From the NCBI GenBank assembly GCA_026392355.1, contig JAPLCF010000043.1, positions 1 to 64,000 on the forward strand: a DNA stretch of 64,000 nucleotides, read 5' to 3'. Shown here in pieces: positions 1-8,244 of the stretch. The first letter of the stretch is position 1; each line of letters opens with the position of its first letter. Made by a program: the position numbers and the translations under genes. The notes under the pieces are model-generated. The model was not told the DNA's origin and did not search any database. It saw nothing but the letters and a program-made list of their open reading frames with translations. This stretch comes from Actinomycetota bacterium (GTDB lineage Bacteria; Actinomycetota; Thermoleophilia; Gaiellales; F1-60-MAGs149).

Positions 1-1162
1 CGCCCTCACCGGTCGGGATCAGTGCGAGGGCATTGGCCTGTGCTGCCCGTGCCAGCTGATGGGAGAGGCTGGCGCCGAGTTGCTCGAGGCGTCCGTCGGC
101 CAGGCGCATGGGGATCACGCGCAGCCGTGCGGGTAGCTGGCCGATCGGGGCGGTCAGCTCGGCGCGCACGGTCTGGGGCTCGGGCGCCGCGCCGGTGAGA
201 GCGCGGACGGCCGGGATCAGCAGCAGGTGCAGGCCGACGAGGGCCGATAGTGGATTGCCGGGCAGGCCCGCGACGAGTGTGCCGCTCCGGGCCATGCCAC
301 ACCAGACAGGCTGCCCGGGTTGGGTGGCGATCCGCCAGAACAGCTCGTCGACGCCGAGCGCACGCAGGGCCGGCTTGACGTGGTCGCGCGGACCAACCGA
401 CACGCCGCCGGTCGAGACGACGACGTCGGCGTCTGCGATGGCGTCGGCGAAGGCGCGTCGCGTGGCCTCGGCGGTATCGGGCACGCCACCCGTGCGCACG
501 ATCTCGCACCCGGCGGCGGCGAGCGTGGCCGCGACGAGCACCGAGTTCGATTCGTGGATCTGGCCGCGGCGCAGGGGCTGGCCCGGTGGCACGAGCTCGT
601 CGCCGGTGGTCAGCACGACCACACGCGGGCGGCGGGCACACGGGATCTCGGTCAGGCCGAGCCCGGAGACGGCCGATGCGGCCAACGGCGACAGGTGGAG
701 TCCACGTTCGAGCACGACGTCGCCGGCACGGGCGTCGGCACCCGCGGGGCGGATGTGCGCGCCTGGCTCGACGGGTGCGAGCGCAGTCACGACGTCGCGC
801 TCCTCTACGACACGCTCGAGTGGGATCACAGCGTTGGCTCCGTCGGGGACGACGCCGCCTGTGGCGATCGCGGCGGCCGTCCCGGGCGCGAGTGGCGCGG
901 GGTCATCACCGGCCAGGATGTGCGCCGACAGCGGCCAAGGCGACGGTGTCGCGGCGTCAATCGCAAAGCCATCCATCGCCGAATTAGCGTGGCGAGGCAG
1001 GTCGTGTGGGGCGACGACCGGTGCGCCGACGACGCGCCCGGCGAGGTCGCGCAGGGCAACCTGCTCAATCGACAGTGGCGTCAGCGCGGCGACGATCTTG
1101 GCGCGCGCCTCCTCGACGGGAGTGCGGAGGTGCGGGAGGTCGGCGGGGAGTTCGGTGGTCAT
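1..1162 (-). CDS. moeA: Molybdopterin molybdotransferase MoeA (3' end cut by window edge)
   Basis: MoeA inserts molybdate into adenylylated molybdopterin, the last step of molybdenum-cofactor synthesis in the cytosol. The minus-strand frame is open from ATG 1162 to base 2 (387 codons visible) and ends in the LALIPTGEG stretch near the family C-terminus, so probably only about a dozen residues lie outside. Visible family motifs are NSAMDGFA near residue 55, the TTGDEL strand-loop of the MoCF-binding domain, the STGGVSVG loop, and GLPGNP in the second half. The plus-strand open frames over this interval lack any family signature and are shadows. The gene is divergent from the pseudokinase gene at 1253. 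Identity is secure; the exact stop is unseen. Confidence 0.93.
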   Translation of the reverse strand, partial: MTTELPADLPHLRTPVEEARAKIVAALTPLSIEQVALRDLAGRVVGAPVVAPHDLPRHANSAMDGFAIDAATPSPWPLSAHILAGDDPAPLAPGTAAAIATGGVVPDGANAVIPLERVVEERDVVTALAPVEPGAHIRPAGADARAGDVVLERGLHLSPLAASAVSGLGLTEIPCARRPRVVVLTTGDELVPPGQPLRRGQIHESNSVLVAATLAAAGCEIVRTGGVPDTAEATRRAFADAIADADVVVSTGGVSVGPRDHVKPALRALGVDELFWRIATQPGQPVWCGMARSGTLVAGLPGNPLSALVGLHLLLIPAVRALTGAAPEPQTVRAELTAPIGQLPARLRVIPMRLADGRLEQLGASLSHQLARAAQANALALIPTGEG

Positions 1163-1223
1163 GGTCCGGTAAAGAACGCGCGTGGCGCCTCGCCCGGCAT
1201 GGTATACAGCGATGGAGGTTTTG

Positions 1224-1235
1224 CCCCGTAAGGGG
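1224..1235 (+). other. Short GC hairpin upstream of the pseudokinase gene
   Basis: CCCC (1224-1227) and GGGG (1232-1235) flank a GTAA loop in the 90-nt moeA/pseudokinase intergenic region, 17 nt before the ATG at 1253. It may be a leader hairpin; four base pairs is too little to assign a role. Confidence 0.25.
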
Positions 1236-1252
1236 TTCCCTCGCCGACTGAC

Positions 1253-2356
1253 ATGTCCGAACCCATCGCCGGCCGCTACCGCCCTGTCGCCCCTCTGCCC
1301 GCTATTGGCGGGGTCAAGCGCGAGCTTGCCGTCGACCAAGTGGCGGATCATCGCGTAGCTGTTGCCAAGCTGAAGACGGGTGACCGCCTTGAGGCCGTCG
1401 ATCGCCATCTGCGGTCGATGCAGGCGATCCGACACGCGAGCCTGGCGCCGGTGCTCGACATCACGCTGCTGGCCGACGGGAAGATCGCCCACGTCGAGGC
1501 GCAGGCTGACGGTCCGCTGCTCAGCAGCGCCGTGCTGATGCCGCAGGCCAGCGCACTGCTCGTCGCTGCCGACATTGCCGCCGCGCTCGCCGCGCTGCAC
1601 GGGGTCGGCCAGACGCATGGTGGCCTCGTCCCCGATGCCGTCGTGCTGGACACCTCGGGGCGCCCGGTCGTGATGGGCGCCGGTCTGGCTGCGGCCAAGG
1701 CCGTGGCCGACGAGACGGCCGCCCCGACCGCCTCCGACGACATGCGCGCGCTCGGCACGATCCTCTACCTCTTGGTAGCGGGTCGCGAGCCGGCGCAGCC
1801 GCCGGCGTCGCCGATGACCTTCGCTCCCAGCATCTCGCCGGCACTCAACGGTCTGATCCTCGCGCTTCTCTCCGACGACGCCCGGCGTCCGCCGCCACCG
1901 GCTGCCGCCACCGCCGATCGACTGCGCGCGCTGGCTGGGACGAACCTGCCGATCGATCTGGCACCCGCGCCGCTGCCGCAGGCCCCGCTGCCGACGACGC
2001 CGCGCCGTGGCATCTCCGACGCCGGCCTGGCCGCGATCGTTGGTGGCATCGCCCTGCTCGCGGTCGTCCTTGCCATCGCGGCGATCAATGGCGGCGACAT
2101 CGGCAACGATGACGACTCCGACAACACCGGCACCGGCATCCCGACCTTCACCCTGCCGGATGCCAACTCGCTGACCTTGACGGTGGAAGGCGACACCCTG
2201 CCACTGCCGGGCGTCGTGACCGACACCGGTGTGGCGGAGATTGTCCCGACGGAAACGTTCGAGGTCTTCACCGACACGACCGCGACCGTCCCGGCCGTCA
2301 CCGACACCGCGCCGCTGTCCACCGAAACGGGCATCACGACGATCTCCGCGGATTAG
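1253..2356 (+). CDS. Membrane-anchored pseudokinase (degenerate Ser/Thr kinase fold) with Thr-rich outer tail
   Basis: The 367-aa product has a protein-kinase-like N-terminal domain of about 225 residues. The glycine-rich loop is poor; a beta3-like VAVAKLK lies at 35-41; the HRDLKPxN loop is replaced by HGGLVPDAVVLD (122-133), and DFG is replaced by MGAG (141-144). The alphaF segment SDDMRALGTILYLLVAG (161-177) is kinase-like. Loss of the catalytic Asp and the metal-binding Asp indicates a pseudokinase. A proline-rich linker leads to one transmembrane helix (about 258-279) and an outer Asp/Thr-rich tail of about 85 residues. This resembles the membrane topology of actinobacterial PknB-type kinases without the catalytic residues. 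I infer a scaffold or sensor role; no partner is evident. The gene stands alone, with a hairpin terminator just after it. Confidence 0.7.
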   Translation: MSEPIAGRYRPVAPLPAIGGVKRELAVDQVADHRVAVAKLKTGDRLEAVDRHLRSMQAIRHASLAPVLDITLLADGKIAHVEAQADGPLLSSAVLMPQASALLVAADIAAALAALHGVGQTHGGLVPDAVVLDTSGRPVVMGAGLAAAKAVADETAAPTASDDMRALGTILYLLVAGREPAQPPASPMTFAPSISPALNGLILALLSDDARRPPPPAAATADRLRALAGTNLPIDLAPAPLPQAPLPTTPRRGISDAGLAAIVGGIALLAVVLAIAAINGGDIGNDDDSDNTGTGIPTFTLPDANSLTLTVEGDTLPLPGVVTDTGVAEIVPTETFEVFTDTTATVPAVTDTAPLSTETGITTISAD

Positions 2357-2359
2357 GAG

Positions 2360-2377
2360 TCCGGCCCGCGCGCCGGA
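2360..2377 (+). terminator. GC hairpin after the pseudokinase gene
   Basis: TCCGGC (2360-2365) pairs with GCCGGA (2372-2377) around a 6-nt loop, starting 3 nt after the stop codon. There is no U-tract. Placement suggests a terminator. Confidence 0.5.
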
Positions 2378-2399
2378 GGTTCGGCGTATTGCGCGGGCA

Positions 2400-2437
2400 G
2401 GGAGGACACCACATCCGCGCGGTTGTCATGTCCTCCC
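2400..2437. promoter_or_regulatory. Inverted repeat covering the upstream part of the hemB promoter (candidate operator)
   Basis: GGGAGGAC (2400-2407) is exactly complementary to GTCCTCCC (2430-2437). The right arm ends one base before the hemB -10 box and the pair straddles the expected -35 position. Because hemB appears to be leaderless, the repeat would act as DNA (operator) rather than as an RNA structure. Confidence 0.4.
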
Positions 2438-2438
2438 G

Positions 2439-2444
2439 TACCCT
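2439..2444 (+). promoter_or_regulatory. -10 element of leaderless hemB
   Basis: TACCCT is followed by 6 nt and GTG 2451, so transcription would begin at or next to the start codon. The same spacing recurs at many genes here. Confidence 0.55.
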
Positions 2445-2450
2445 GTCGGC

Positions 2451-3425
2451 GTGTTCCCGGACAGTCGACCCCGCCGTATCCGCCGCACGCCCATGCTCCG
2501 CGCACTCGTGCGCGAGACGCTGCTCGTGCCGTCGCAGCTGATCCTGCCGATCTTCGTGCTGCCGGGGGCGGGGCGCCGCGAGCCGGTTGGCGCGCTGCCG
2601 GGCGTCGACCGGTTGTCGCCCGATCTCGCTGCCGAGCTCGCCGCGCAGGCGGCGGCCGTGGGGGTCGCGGGCGTGCTCCTGTTCGGGCTGCCGGAGGAGA
2701 AGGACGCTGTCGGCACCTCCGCGTGGGATCCCGACGGGCCGGTGCCCGCTGCGGTGCGTGCGATCCGTGCGGCTGCGCCCGAGCTCGTGATCATCACCGA
2801 CGTCTGCCTCTGCCAGTACACCGATCACGGTCATTGCGGCCTCGTTGGTCCCAACGGCGAGATCCTCAATGACGCCTCGCTGCCGAATCTGGCGCGCGCC
2901 GCGGTCGCCCATGCGCAGGCGGGTGCCGATCTGGTGGCGCCGTCCGACATGTTCGACGGCCGTGTTGGCGTGATCCGCGATGCGCTTGACGAGCAGGGCT
3001 TCGCCGAGTCCACCGGCATCCTGGCGTACTCCTCGAAGTTCGCCTCGGCCTTCTACGGCCCGTTCCGCGATGCCGCGCACTCGACGCCGACGCAGGGCGA
3101 CCGGCGCTCCCACCAGCTCGATCCGGCCAACCGCCGCGAGGCCGTCCGCGAGGGCCTGATCGACGAAGAGGAGGGGGCAGACATGCTCATGGTCAAGCCC
3201 GCCCTCACCGCACTTGATGTGATCGCCGACCTGTCGGACCAGACCGACCTGCCCGTGCTCGCGTACCAGGTCTCGGGCGAGTACGCCATGCTCAAGCACG
3301 CCGCTGCGGCTGGTGCGTTCGAGTTCAAGGACGCCTACCTCGAGTCGCTGCTGTCGATTCGTCGCGCCGGCGCGCGGGCCGTGATCACCTACGGGGCCGT
3401 GGAGGCCGCGCAGTGGCTCCGGTAG
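2451..3425 (+). CDS. hemB: Delta-aminolevulinic acid dehydratase (porphobilinogen synthase)
   Basis: HemB condenses two 5-aminolevulinates into porphobilinogen in haem synthesis. The frame is open further upstream, but GTG 2451 gives 324 aa, the usual length, beginning with the family-typical RPRRIRRTPMLR segment, and it lies 6 nt after a -10 box. Schiff-base lysines are K196 (SSKFAS) and K249 (MVKP); C119, C121 and C129 in DVCLCQYTDHGHC form the zinc site. The 3' end overlaps the next gene by 13 nt, and that gene overlaps ubiD by 4 nt, so the three are probably translationally coupled. Haem made by this pathway supplies the cytochromes encoded at 6.6-8.2 kb. Confidence 0.95.
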   Translation: MFPDSRPRRIRRTPMLRALVRETLLVPSQLILPIFVLPGAGRREPVGALPGVDRLSPDLAAELAAQAAAVGVAGVLLFGLPEEKDAVGTSAWDPDGPVPAAVRAIRAAAPELVIITDVCLCQYTDHGHCGLVGPNGEILNDASLPNLARAAVAHAQAGADLVAPSDMFDGRVGVIRDALDEQGFAESTGILAYSSKFASAFYGPFRDAAHSTPTQGDRRSHQLDPANRREAVREGLIDEEEGADMLMVKPALTALDVIADLSDQTDLPVLAYQVSGEYAMLKHAAAAGAFEFKDAYLESLLSIRRAGARAVITYGAVEAAQWLR

Positions 3426-3955
3426 AGGCTGGCTCCCGCATCGATCGCATTGCCGACGCCGCTGCGCGTGGCAGTGACGTCTGGGGACGTTCCGTGCTGG
3501 CACCCGCCGATCGCGATGGCGACGCGCTCTTCGGCCCGGTCAGCGGCGCGGCGTTTAGTGCCGGCGTCGAGACGATCTACGAGGGCTACCTCGTCCACCA
3601 CGGTGCGCGTGCGCGGGTCTTCTCGCCTCCGGACCGCGAGCAGGGACTCCTGCTCGGCGACTACCTCTACGCGACCGGGCTCGTGCAGGTCTGCGAGGCG
3701 GGCGATGTCGATGCGATTGCCGCGCTGGCTGATCTGGTCTCGCTCGCTGCGCACGTGCGCGTCACCGGTGCCGGAGTGGACGGCGAACTGTGGCTGGCCA
3801 CGGTCCGCCATCTGGCTGGCCCGCGTACAGACGAGCTGGCGGAGGCGCGCGACGCCCTGCGCGCGGGGGACACCACCGCGCTGCTGGCGCTTGTTGCCGA
3901 CGCCGACGCCCTACCGCTGCTCGCCGAGCACCGCCGACTGATGGGAGACGCATGA
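3413..3955 (+). CDS. Conserved-context protein of unknown function between hemB and ubiD
   Basis: The 180-aa product starts at GTG 3413 inside the hemB 3' end (13-nt overlap), and its TGA overlaps the ubiD ATG (4-nt overlap). It has no signal peptide or membrane segment. It looks mainly alpha-helical, with the segment VETIYEGYLVHHG near residues 51-63 and several Ala/Leu-rich helices after residue 75. I do not recognise the family. Its position in a coupled hemB-ubiD unit suggests a role linked to quinone or haem metabolism, but nothing in the sequence names a reaction. The tight overlaps and uniform codon use support it as a real gene. Confidence 0.7.
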   Translation: MAPVEAGSRIDRIADAAARGSDVWGRSVLAPADRDGDALFGPVSGAAFSAGVETIYEGYLVHHGARARVFSPPDREQGLLLGDYLYATGLVQVCEAGDVDAIAALADLVSLAAHVRVTGAGVDGELWLATVRHLAGPRTDELAEARDALRAGDTTALLALVADADALPLLAEHRRLMGDA

Positions 3956-5406
3956 ACGGCCCGAAGGACCTGCGCGCCTGGATCGAGCTGCTGCGCCGTG
4001 AAGGCGAGCTCGTGGAGATCACGCAAGAGGTCGATTCGCACCTCGAGATCACCGAGATCGCTGATCGCGTCCTGAAGGGTGGCGGTCCGGCACTGCTGTT
4101 CTCGAACGTCAAGGGCTCGCGTATCCCGCTCCTGATCAACCAGTTCGGCACCGAGCGCCGCATGCTGCTGGCGATGGGTCGTGACGACTTCGATTCGATT
4201 GGCGAGGAGATCGGCGAGCTGCTCGAGCTGAAGCCGCCGGACGGTCTCAAGGACAAGGTGCAGGCGCTGCGCCGCCTCAAGGGCGTCGCCGACGCGCGCC
4301 CCAAGGTCGTGCGTTCCGGTGCCTGCCAGGAGGTCGTCTGGCCCGAGCCCGACCTCGACCTGTTGCCGATCCAGTTCCAGTGGCCCGACGATGGCGGTCC
4401 GTTCATGACGATGGCCAACGTCATCACGAAAGACCCGGTCACGGGCGGACGCAACGTCGGCATGTACCGCCTGCAGAAGCACAGCAAGAACGAGCTGGGC
4501 CTGCACTGGCAGATGCACAAGGATGCCGCCGCGGATCATCGCGAGGGCGACGGCCGCATGGAGGTCGCGCTCGCGCTCGGCACCGATCCCGTGACCGCGT
4601 ACTCGGGTTCCCTGCCGCTGCCGAAGCACATCGACGAGTACATGGTCGCCGGGTGGCTGCGTGACGAGCCGATCGAGCTCGTGCAGTGCAAGACCGTCGA
4701 CCTCCAGGTCCCTGTCAACGCGGAGATCGTGATCGAGGGCTACTGCATCCGCGGCGAGACGAAGCCCGAGGGGCCGTTCGGCGATCACACGGGCTACTAC
4801 ACGCCCGTCGACGACTTCCCGGTCCTGCACGTCACGGCGATCACGTCGCGCCGCGATCCCATCTATCCGTCGATCGTCGTCGGTCCGCCGCCGTGCGAGG
4901 ACCTCTGGCTGGGCAAGGCGACGGAGCGCATCTTCCTGCCCGCCGTGCGCGTGACGCTGCCCGAGGTCGTCGACTACGACATCCCGTACGCCGGCACGTT
5001 CCACAACTGCGTGATCCTGTCGATCAAGAAGCGCTTCCCCGGCCATGCGCAGAAGGTGATGAACGCCATCTGGGGTACGGGCCTGCTGTCGCTGACCAAG
5101 GCCGTGATCATCGTCGACGAGTGGGTCGATGTCCATAACTACACCGAGGTCGTCTGGCAGATGGGCGCCAATATCGATCCGGCGCACGACATCCTGATGT
5201 CGTACGGCCCGCTCGACCAACTCGATCACGCTGCGCGCATCAAGGCGCTCGGTGGCAAGATCGGCTTCGACGCCACGGCCAAGTGGGAGGGCGAGGGCTA
5301 CACCCGCGGCTGGCCCGAGGTCAATCGCATCCCCGCTGACGTCAAGGCGCGCGTCGATGAGCGCTGGGCCTCGTTCGGCATCACCATGCCCGGGCACGTC
5401 CGGTAG
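3952..5406 (+). CDS. UbiD-family prenylated-FMN decarboxylase (menaquinone pathway candidate)
   Basis: UbiD enzymes decarboxylate aromatic or alpha,beta-unsaturated acids using prenylated FMN made by UbiX. The 484-aa product has the family hallmark [13 protein letters not shown] near residues 271-283, followed by [15 protein letters not shown], and is of typical length. ATG 3952 overlaps the upstream stop by 4 nt; in-frame sequence further upstream belongs to the previous gene. UbiX is encoded 3 kb downstream, beside mqnE, mqnA and mqnC. I infer that this enzyme removes the carboxylate of the 1,4-dihydroxy-6-naphthoate branch after prenylation (MqnL-like role). Substrate cannot be read from sequence; a UbiD acting on another aromatic acid is the alternative. 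Confidence 0.88.
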   Translation: MNGPKDLRAWIELLRREGELVEITQEVDSHLEITEIADRVLKGGGPALLFSNVKGSRIPLLINQFGTERRMLLAMGRDDFDSIGEEIGELLELKPPDGLKDKVQALRRLKGVADARPKVVRSGACQEVVWPEPDLDLLPIQFQWPDDGGPFMTMANVITKDPVTGGRNVGMYRLQKHSKNELGLHWQMHKDAAADHREGDGRMEVALALGTDPVTAYSGSLPLPKHIDEYMVAGWLRDEPIELVQCKTVDLQVPVNAEIVIEGYCIRGETKPEGPFGDHTGYYTPVDDFPVLHVTAITSRRDPIYPSIVVGPPPCEDLWLGKATERIFLPAVRVTLPEVVDYDIPYAGTFHNCVILSIKKRFPGHAQKVMNAIWGTGLLSLTKAVIIVDEWVDVHNYTEVVWQMGANIDPAHDILMSYGPLDQLDHAARIKALGGKIGFDATAKWEGEGYTRGWPEVNRIPADVKARVDERWASFGITMPGHVR

Positions 5407-5431
5407 AGCCGGTTCCGGTGAGTCGGCGCAC

Positions 5432-5437
5432 TATGCT
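5432..5437 (+). promoter_or_regulatory. -10 element upstream of msrB
   Basis: TATGCT lies 45 nt before the msrB GTG. Unlike most promoters in the window, this one would give a leadered transcript of about 40 nt carrying AAGGAG. Confidence 0.4.
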
Positions 5438-5482
5438 CGCAGCGCGAGGCGGTTACTGATGGCTGCGCAAGGAGATTGTTCC

Positions 5483-5872
5483 GTGGAGCGAACTGACGAC
5501 GAGTGGCGCGCGATCCTGACGCCGGAGCAGTACACCGTGCTGCGCCAGCAGGGCACCGAGGCGCCGTTCACCGGTGCCTACTGGGATGATCACGCGCCGG
5601 GCATGTACCACTGCGCCGGCTGCGGCACGCCGCTGTTCTCGTCGGACGACAAGTTCGACAGCGGCACGGGGTGGCCCAGCTTCACCCGGCCCGTCGAGGA
5701 CGACAACGTCGGTGCGCGCGAGGATTCCTCGCACGGCATGCGCCGGATCGAGGTTGTCTGTAAGGCGTGTGGCGGCCATCTCGGACACGTTTTCCCCGAC
5801 GGCCCTGGCCCGTCTGGCATGCGGTACTGCATCAACTCCTGCTCGCTCACACGCGAAGAGGTAGGGGCATGA
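5483..5872 (+). CDS. msrB: Peptide-methionine (R)-S-oxide reductase MsrB
   Basis: MsrB reduces methionine-R-sulfoxide in oxidised proteins. The 129-aa product has the catalytic cysteine in RYCINS (C116) and two CxxC zinc pairs, CAGC (C44/C47) and CKAC (C93/C96). GTG 5483 is chosen because a clean AAGGAG (5469-5474) lies 8 nt upstream, and the product then has the normal MsrB length; the ATG at 5459 would place this Shine-Dalgarno inside the gene. It sits between ubiD and the quinol:cytochrome c reductase genes in the same direction, which fits repair of proteins near a redox chain. The family assignment is certain. Confidence 0.93.
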   Translation: MERTDDEWRAILTPEQYTVLRQQGTEAPFTGAYWDDHAPGMYHCAGCGTPLFSSDDKFDSGTGWPSFTRPVEDDNVGAREDSSHGMRRIEVVCKACGGHLGHVFPDGPGPSGMRYCINSCSLTREEVGA

Positions 5873-5962
5873 AGGCGAACGGAGGGCTTGTGCGGATCGT
5901 GGCGACTTTGACATCTCGGGGGGAGCGCCTCCAAGATACGTGCGTGACTGGAAGGAATGCTC

Positions 5963-6586
5963 GTGGCTGAGAACGGATCTGATCGCGCTGGCGCGTCGTC
6001 GTTCAGTGACTTCAACGACCCGCGTGCGGTGGTTAGCCGCAGCAAGTTTCTGACTGGAGCAACCATCGGCCTCGGTGGCCTGATTGGTGTCGCCGTCGCT
6101 GTGCCGGTGCTGGGCTTCGTGCTCGGGCCCTCGTTCGCGGGTGAGGACTGGTACTGGACGAGCTTCGGCCCGGTCGACAATCCGGCCTACAAGGAAGGCG
6201 CGTACGAGCCCGTCATCTTCGAGCGCGGCAAGAATGGCGAGCTCGATCGCCGCGTCGCCTACATCCGCCGCGACGGCGCTGAGGAGTTCACGATCATCTC
6301 GAACGTGTGCATGCACCTCGGCTGCCCCGTGCAGTTCAAGGCGACTGGTTTCGCGTGCCCGTGCCACGGCGGCCAGTACGACACGGAAGGCCTCGTCACG
6401 GCGGGCCCGCCGATTCGCCCGCTTAACCGCTTTGAGTACAAGGTCGAGAACGGCCAACTCCTCGTCGGCCGTCCGTTCGCGACCGAGAACGTTGACGGCA
6501 AGGTCGTCATGACCGATCAGTTCAAGCTGCCCGGCGAGCCCGTGGGTGGGCTCCTCGGCTGGCTCTATCCCGTTCCGCCGGTCTGA
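5963..6586 (+). CDS. qcrA: Rieske iron-sulfur subunit of menaquinol:cytochrome c reductase
   Basis: This subunit carries electrons from menaquinol to cytochrome c in the bc complex. It has one N-terminal membrane segment (about residues 28-56, FLTGATIGLGGLIG...) preceded by a charged cytoplasmic stretch, then the Rieske domain with CMHLGC and CPCHGG, which hold the 2Fe-2S cluster and the structural disulfide. GTG 5963 is preferred: GAAGGA (5951-5956) sits 6 nt before it, while the same site almost abuts the alternative ATG 5957. At about 207 aa it is a short, Bacillus-like Rieske protein rather than the long three-helix mycobacterial type. First gene of qcrABC; 13 nt separate it from qcrB. 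Confidence 0.93.
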   Translation: MAENGSDRAGASSFSDFNDPRAVVSRSKFLTGATIGLGGLIGVAVAVPVLGFVLGPSFAGEDWYWTSFGPVDNPAYKEGAYEPVIFERGKNGELDRRVAYIRRDGAEEFTIISNVCMHLGCPVQFKATGFACPCHGGQYDTEGLVTAGPPIRPLNRFEYKVENGQLLVGRPFATENVDGKVVMTDQFKLPGEPVGGLLGWLYPVPPV

Positions 6587-6599
6587 GGCAGGAGAACAC

Positions 6600-7313
6600 A
6601 TGTCCACGCTACTGCCACCTCCTGGCGAGATCGCCAAGATGCCGGTCGATTGGGTCGAGGAACGCTCTGGCCTGATCACCTTCGGCAAGTTCATGCTCTT
6701 CCGCAACGTGCCGAAGGACATCTCCTGGCTGCAGACGCTCGGCTCCGCGCTGATCACCGTCTTCATCCTGCAGGTGACCACCGGCATTCTGCTCGCGATG
6801 TACTACCAGCCCGATCCCGACACGGCCTGGATGACGATCAAGTTCATCACCGACGAAGCGACGCTCGGCTGGCTCGTCCGCGGCATGCACAAGTGGGGCT
6901 CGTCCGTCATGGTCGTGCTGCTCTTCCTGCACATGGGACGCACGTTCCTGTTCGGGGCCTACAAGTACCCGCGCGAAATGACGTGGATCACCGGCGCGAT
7001 CATCTTCATCCTCGTGATGGGCATGTCGTTCACCGGCTACCTGCTGGTCTTCGACGAGCGCGCCTACTGGGCCACGATCGTCGGCGTCAACATCAACGGC
7101 ACCGCGCCGATCCTCGGCCCGGCGCTGTCCTGGATCCTGATGGTCGGCCCGGAGATCTCCACGCACACGCTGTCGCGCTTCTACGCGCTGCACATGCTGG
7201 TGATTCCGAGCATCCTCGGTGGTCTGATCGCCCTGCACATGCTGCTTGTGGTCCGGCTCGGCGTCACGTCGCCGCCCTGGTCCCGCATGCAGGTCACGGA
7301 GAGTGACGTCTAA
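6600..7313 (+). CDS. qcrB: Cytochrome b subunit (b6-like N-terminal half)
   Basis: This integral membrane subunit binds the two b haems that move electrons from the quinol-oxidation site. The 237-aa product corresponds to the first four helices only, as in cytochrome b6 and Bacillus QcrB. Histidine pairs in the second and fourth helices (MHKWGSSVMVVLLFLH and LSRFYALHMLVIP...ALHM) are the expected haem ligands. AGGAG lies 6 nt upstream of ATG 6600. The stop overlaps the qcrC ATG by one base (TAATG), so the split halves are made together. Split cytochrome b contrasts with the long fused QcrB of mycobacteria and streptomycetes. Confidence 0.93.
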   Translation: MSTLLPPPGEIAKMPVDWVEERSGLITFGKFMLFRNVPKDISWLQTLGSALITVFILQVTTGILLAMYYQPDPDTAWMTIKFITDEATLGWLVRGMHKWGSSVMVVLLFLHMGRTFLFGAYKYPREMTWITGAIIFILVMGMSFTGYLLVFDERAYWATIVGVNINGTAPILGPALSWILMVGPEISTHTLSRFYALHMLVIPSILGGLIALHMLLVVRLGVTSPPWSRMQVTESDV

Positions 7314-8179
7314 TGCCCCGTCTAACTGCACGAGAGCGCCGCGAGGCCTACCAGCGCGAGTACGCGTTCCAGAAGAAGCACGGCAAGTCGTTCTTCCCGC
7401 ATGCCGTCTTCCACGACACGATCGTCAGCTTGATCGTCGTCGCCCTGATCATGGGCATGGCGGTCCTCTGGTACGCCCAGTTCGGTCCGGTTCCGGAGAT
7501 CGCCGACGCGGCGCGCGAAGGCGGCATTCTCGGACCCGCCTACGAGGGCAAGGCCGATCCAGGCGTCCTGCGCTACGACCCGCGTCCGGAGTGGTACTTC
7601 TTCTTCCTCTTCGAGCTGCTGCGTATCTTCAAGACGCCGGAGCTGCTGATCGTCGGCTCGGTGATCATCCCGACGATTTGGATGGTTCTGCTGATCGGCT
7701 GGCCGTTCATCGACCGCAATCCCGACCGTCGCCTCTCGCGCCGCCCGGTTGCGCTTGCGGTTGGCGTGATGGTGCCGATTGTCTTGCTGACCCTCACGTT
7801 CTACGGTGCCAAGGCGCCGGGTGCGGTGGGTGAAGCCTCGACGGCCCCGGGCGCGGCGGCATTCGCCAACGGCGCCTGCTCGACCTGTCACACGTTCGCC
7901 GATGCCGGTACAGCGGGCAACGTCGGTCCGAGCCTGACGGCCAACGCCGTCGACTACGAGACGGCGCTCAACCTGATCACGAACGGCAAGGGTGGCATGC
8001 CCGCCTTCAGCGCCCAGTACAACGAGGATCAGATCTCCTGCCTCGCTGGCTACGTTGCGACGCACTCCGGTGCTGCAGCAGGCAAGGAAGGTCCGGAGGC
8101 TGCTACGGCCGCAGAGACCTACCCGGCCTCCTGTGAGAAGGCCGGTGGCGAGTTCGCCGGCACCGCCGCAGCGGGCTAG
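7313..8179 (+). CDS. qcrC: Fused subunit IV / cytochrome c subunit
   Basis: The 288-aa product joins the second half of cytochrome b to a cytochrome c domain. Membrane helices lie at about 35-55, 110-131 and 145-164; PEWYF (92-96) is the quinol-oxidation-site motif. After a short linker comes one c-type haem domain with CSTCH (189-193) and a candidate axial methionine in GGMPAF (227-232). Cys243 and Cys274 in the tail could form a disulfide. The same fusion is known for QcrC of Bacillus menaquinol:cytochrome c reductase. It overlaps qcrB by one base and is followed by a strong hairpin terminator, so it ends the operon. Confidence 0.92.
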   Translation: MPRLTARERREAYQREYAFQKKHGKSFFPHAVFHDTIVSLIVVALIMGMAVLWYAQFGPVPEIADAAREGGILGPAYEGKADPGVLRYDPRPEWYFFFLFELLRIFKTPELLIVGSVIIPTIWMVLLIGWPFIDRNPDRRLSRRPVALAVGVMVPIVLLTLTFYGAKAPGAVGEASTAPGAAAFANGACSTCHTFADAGTAGNVGPSLTANAVDYETALNLITNGKGGMPAFSAQYNEDQISCLAGYVATHSGAAAGKEGPEAATAAETYPASCEKAGGEFAGTAAAG

Positions 8180-8206
8180 CCCCCGCGGGACAACCGAATG
8201 TACGCG

Positions 8207-8234
8207 GAGGGCCGGGTGGTGACACCCGGCCCTC
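8207..8234 (+). terminator. Strong hairpin terminator after qcrC
   Basis: An 11-bp perfect stem (GAGGCCGGGT-type arms at 8207-8217 and 8224-8234) closes a GGTGAC loop, 28 nt after the qcrC stop. No U-run follows, as is common in GC-rich actinobacteria. It separates qcrABC from the ubiX operon. Confidence 0.8.
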
Positions 8235-8244
8235 TGTCGTCTAA

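Noticed and set aside
108-1251. Long plus-strand open frames over the first 1.2 kb
   Set aside because: They lie antisense to moeA, which has clear family motifs; their products are Arg/Gly/Ala-rich without any domain.
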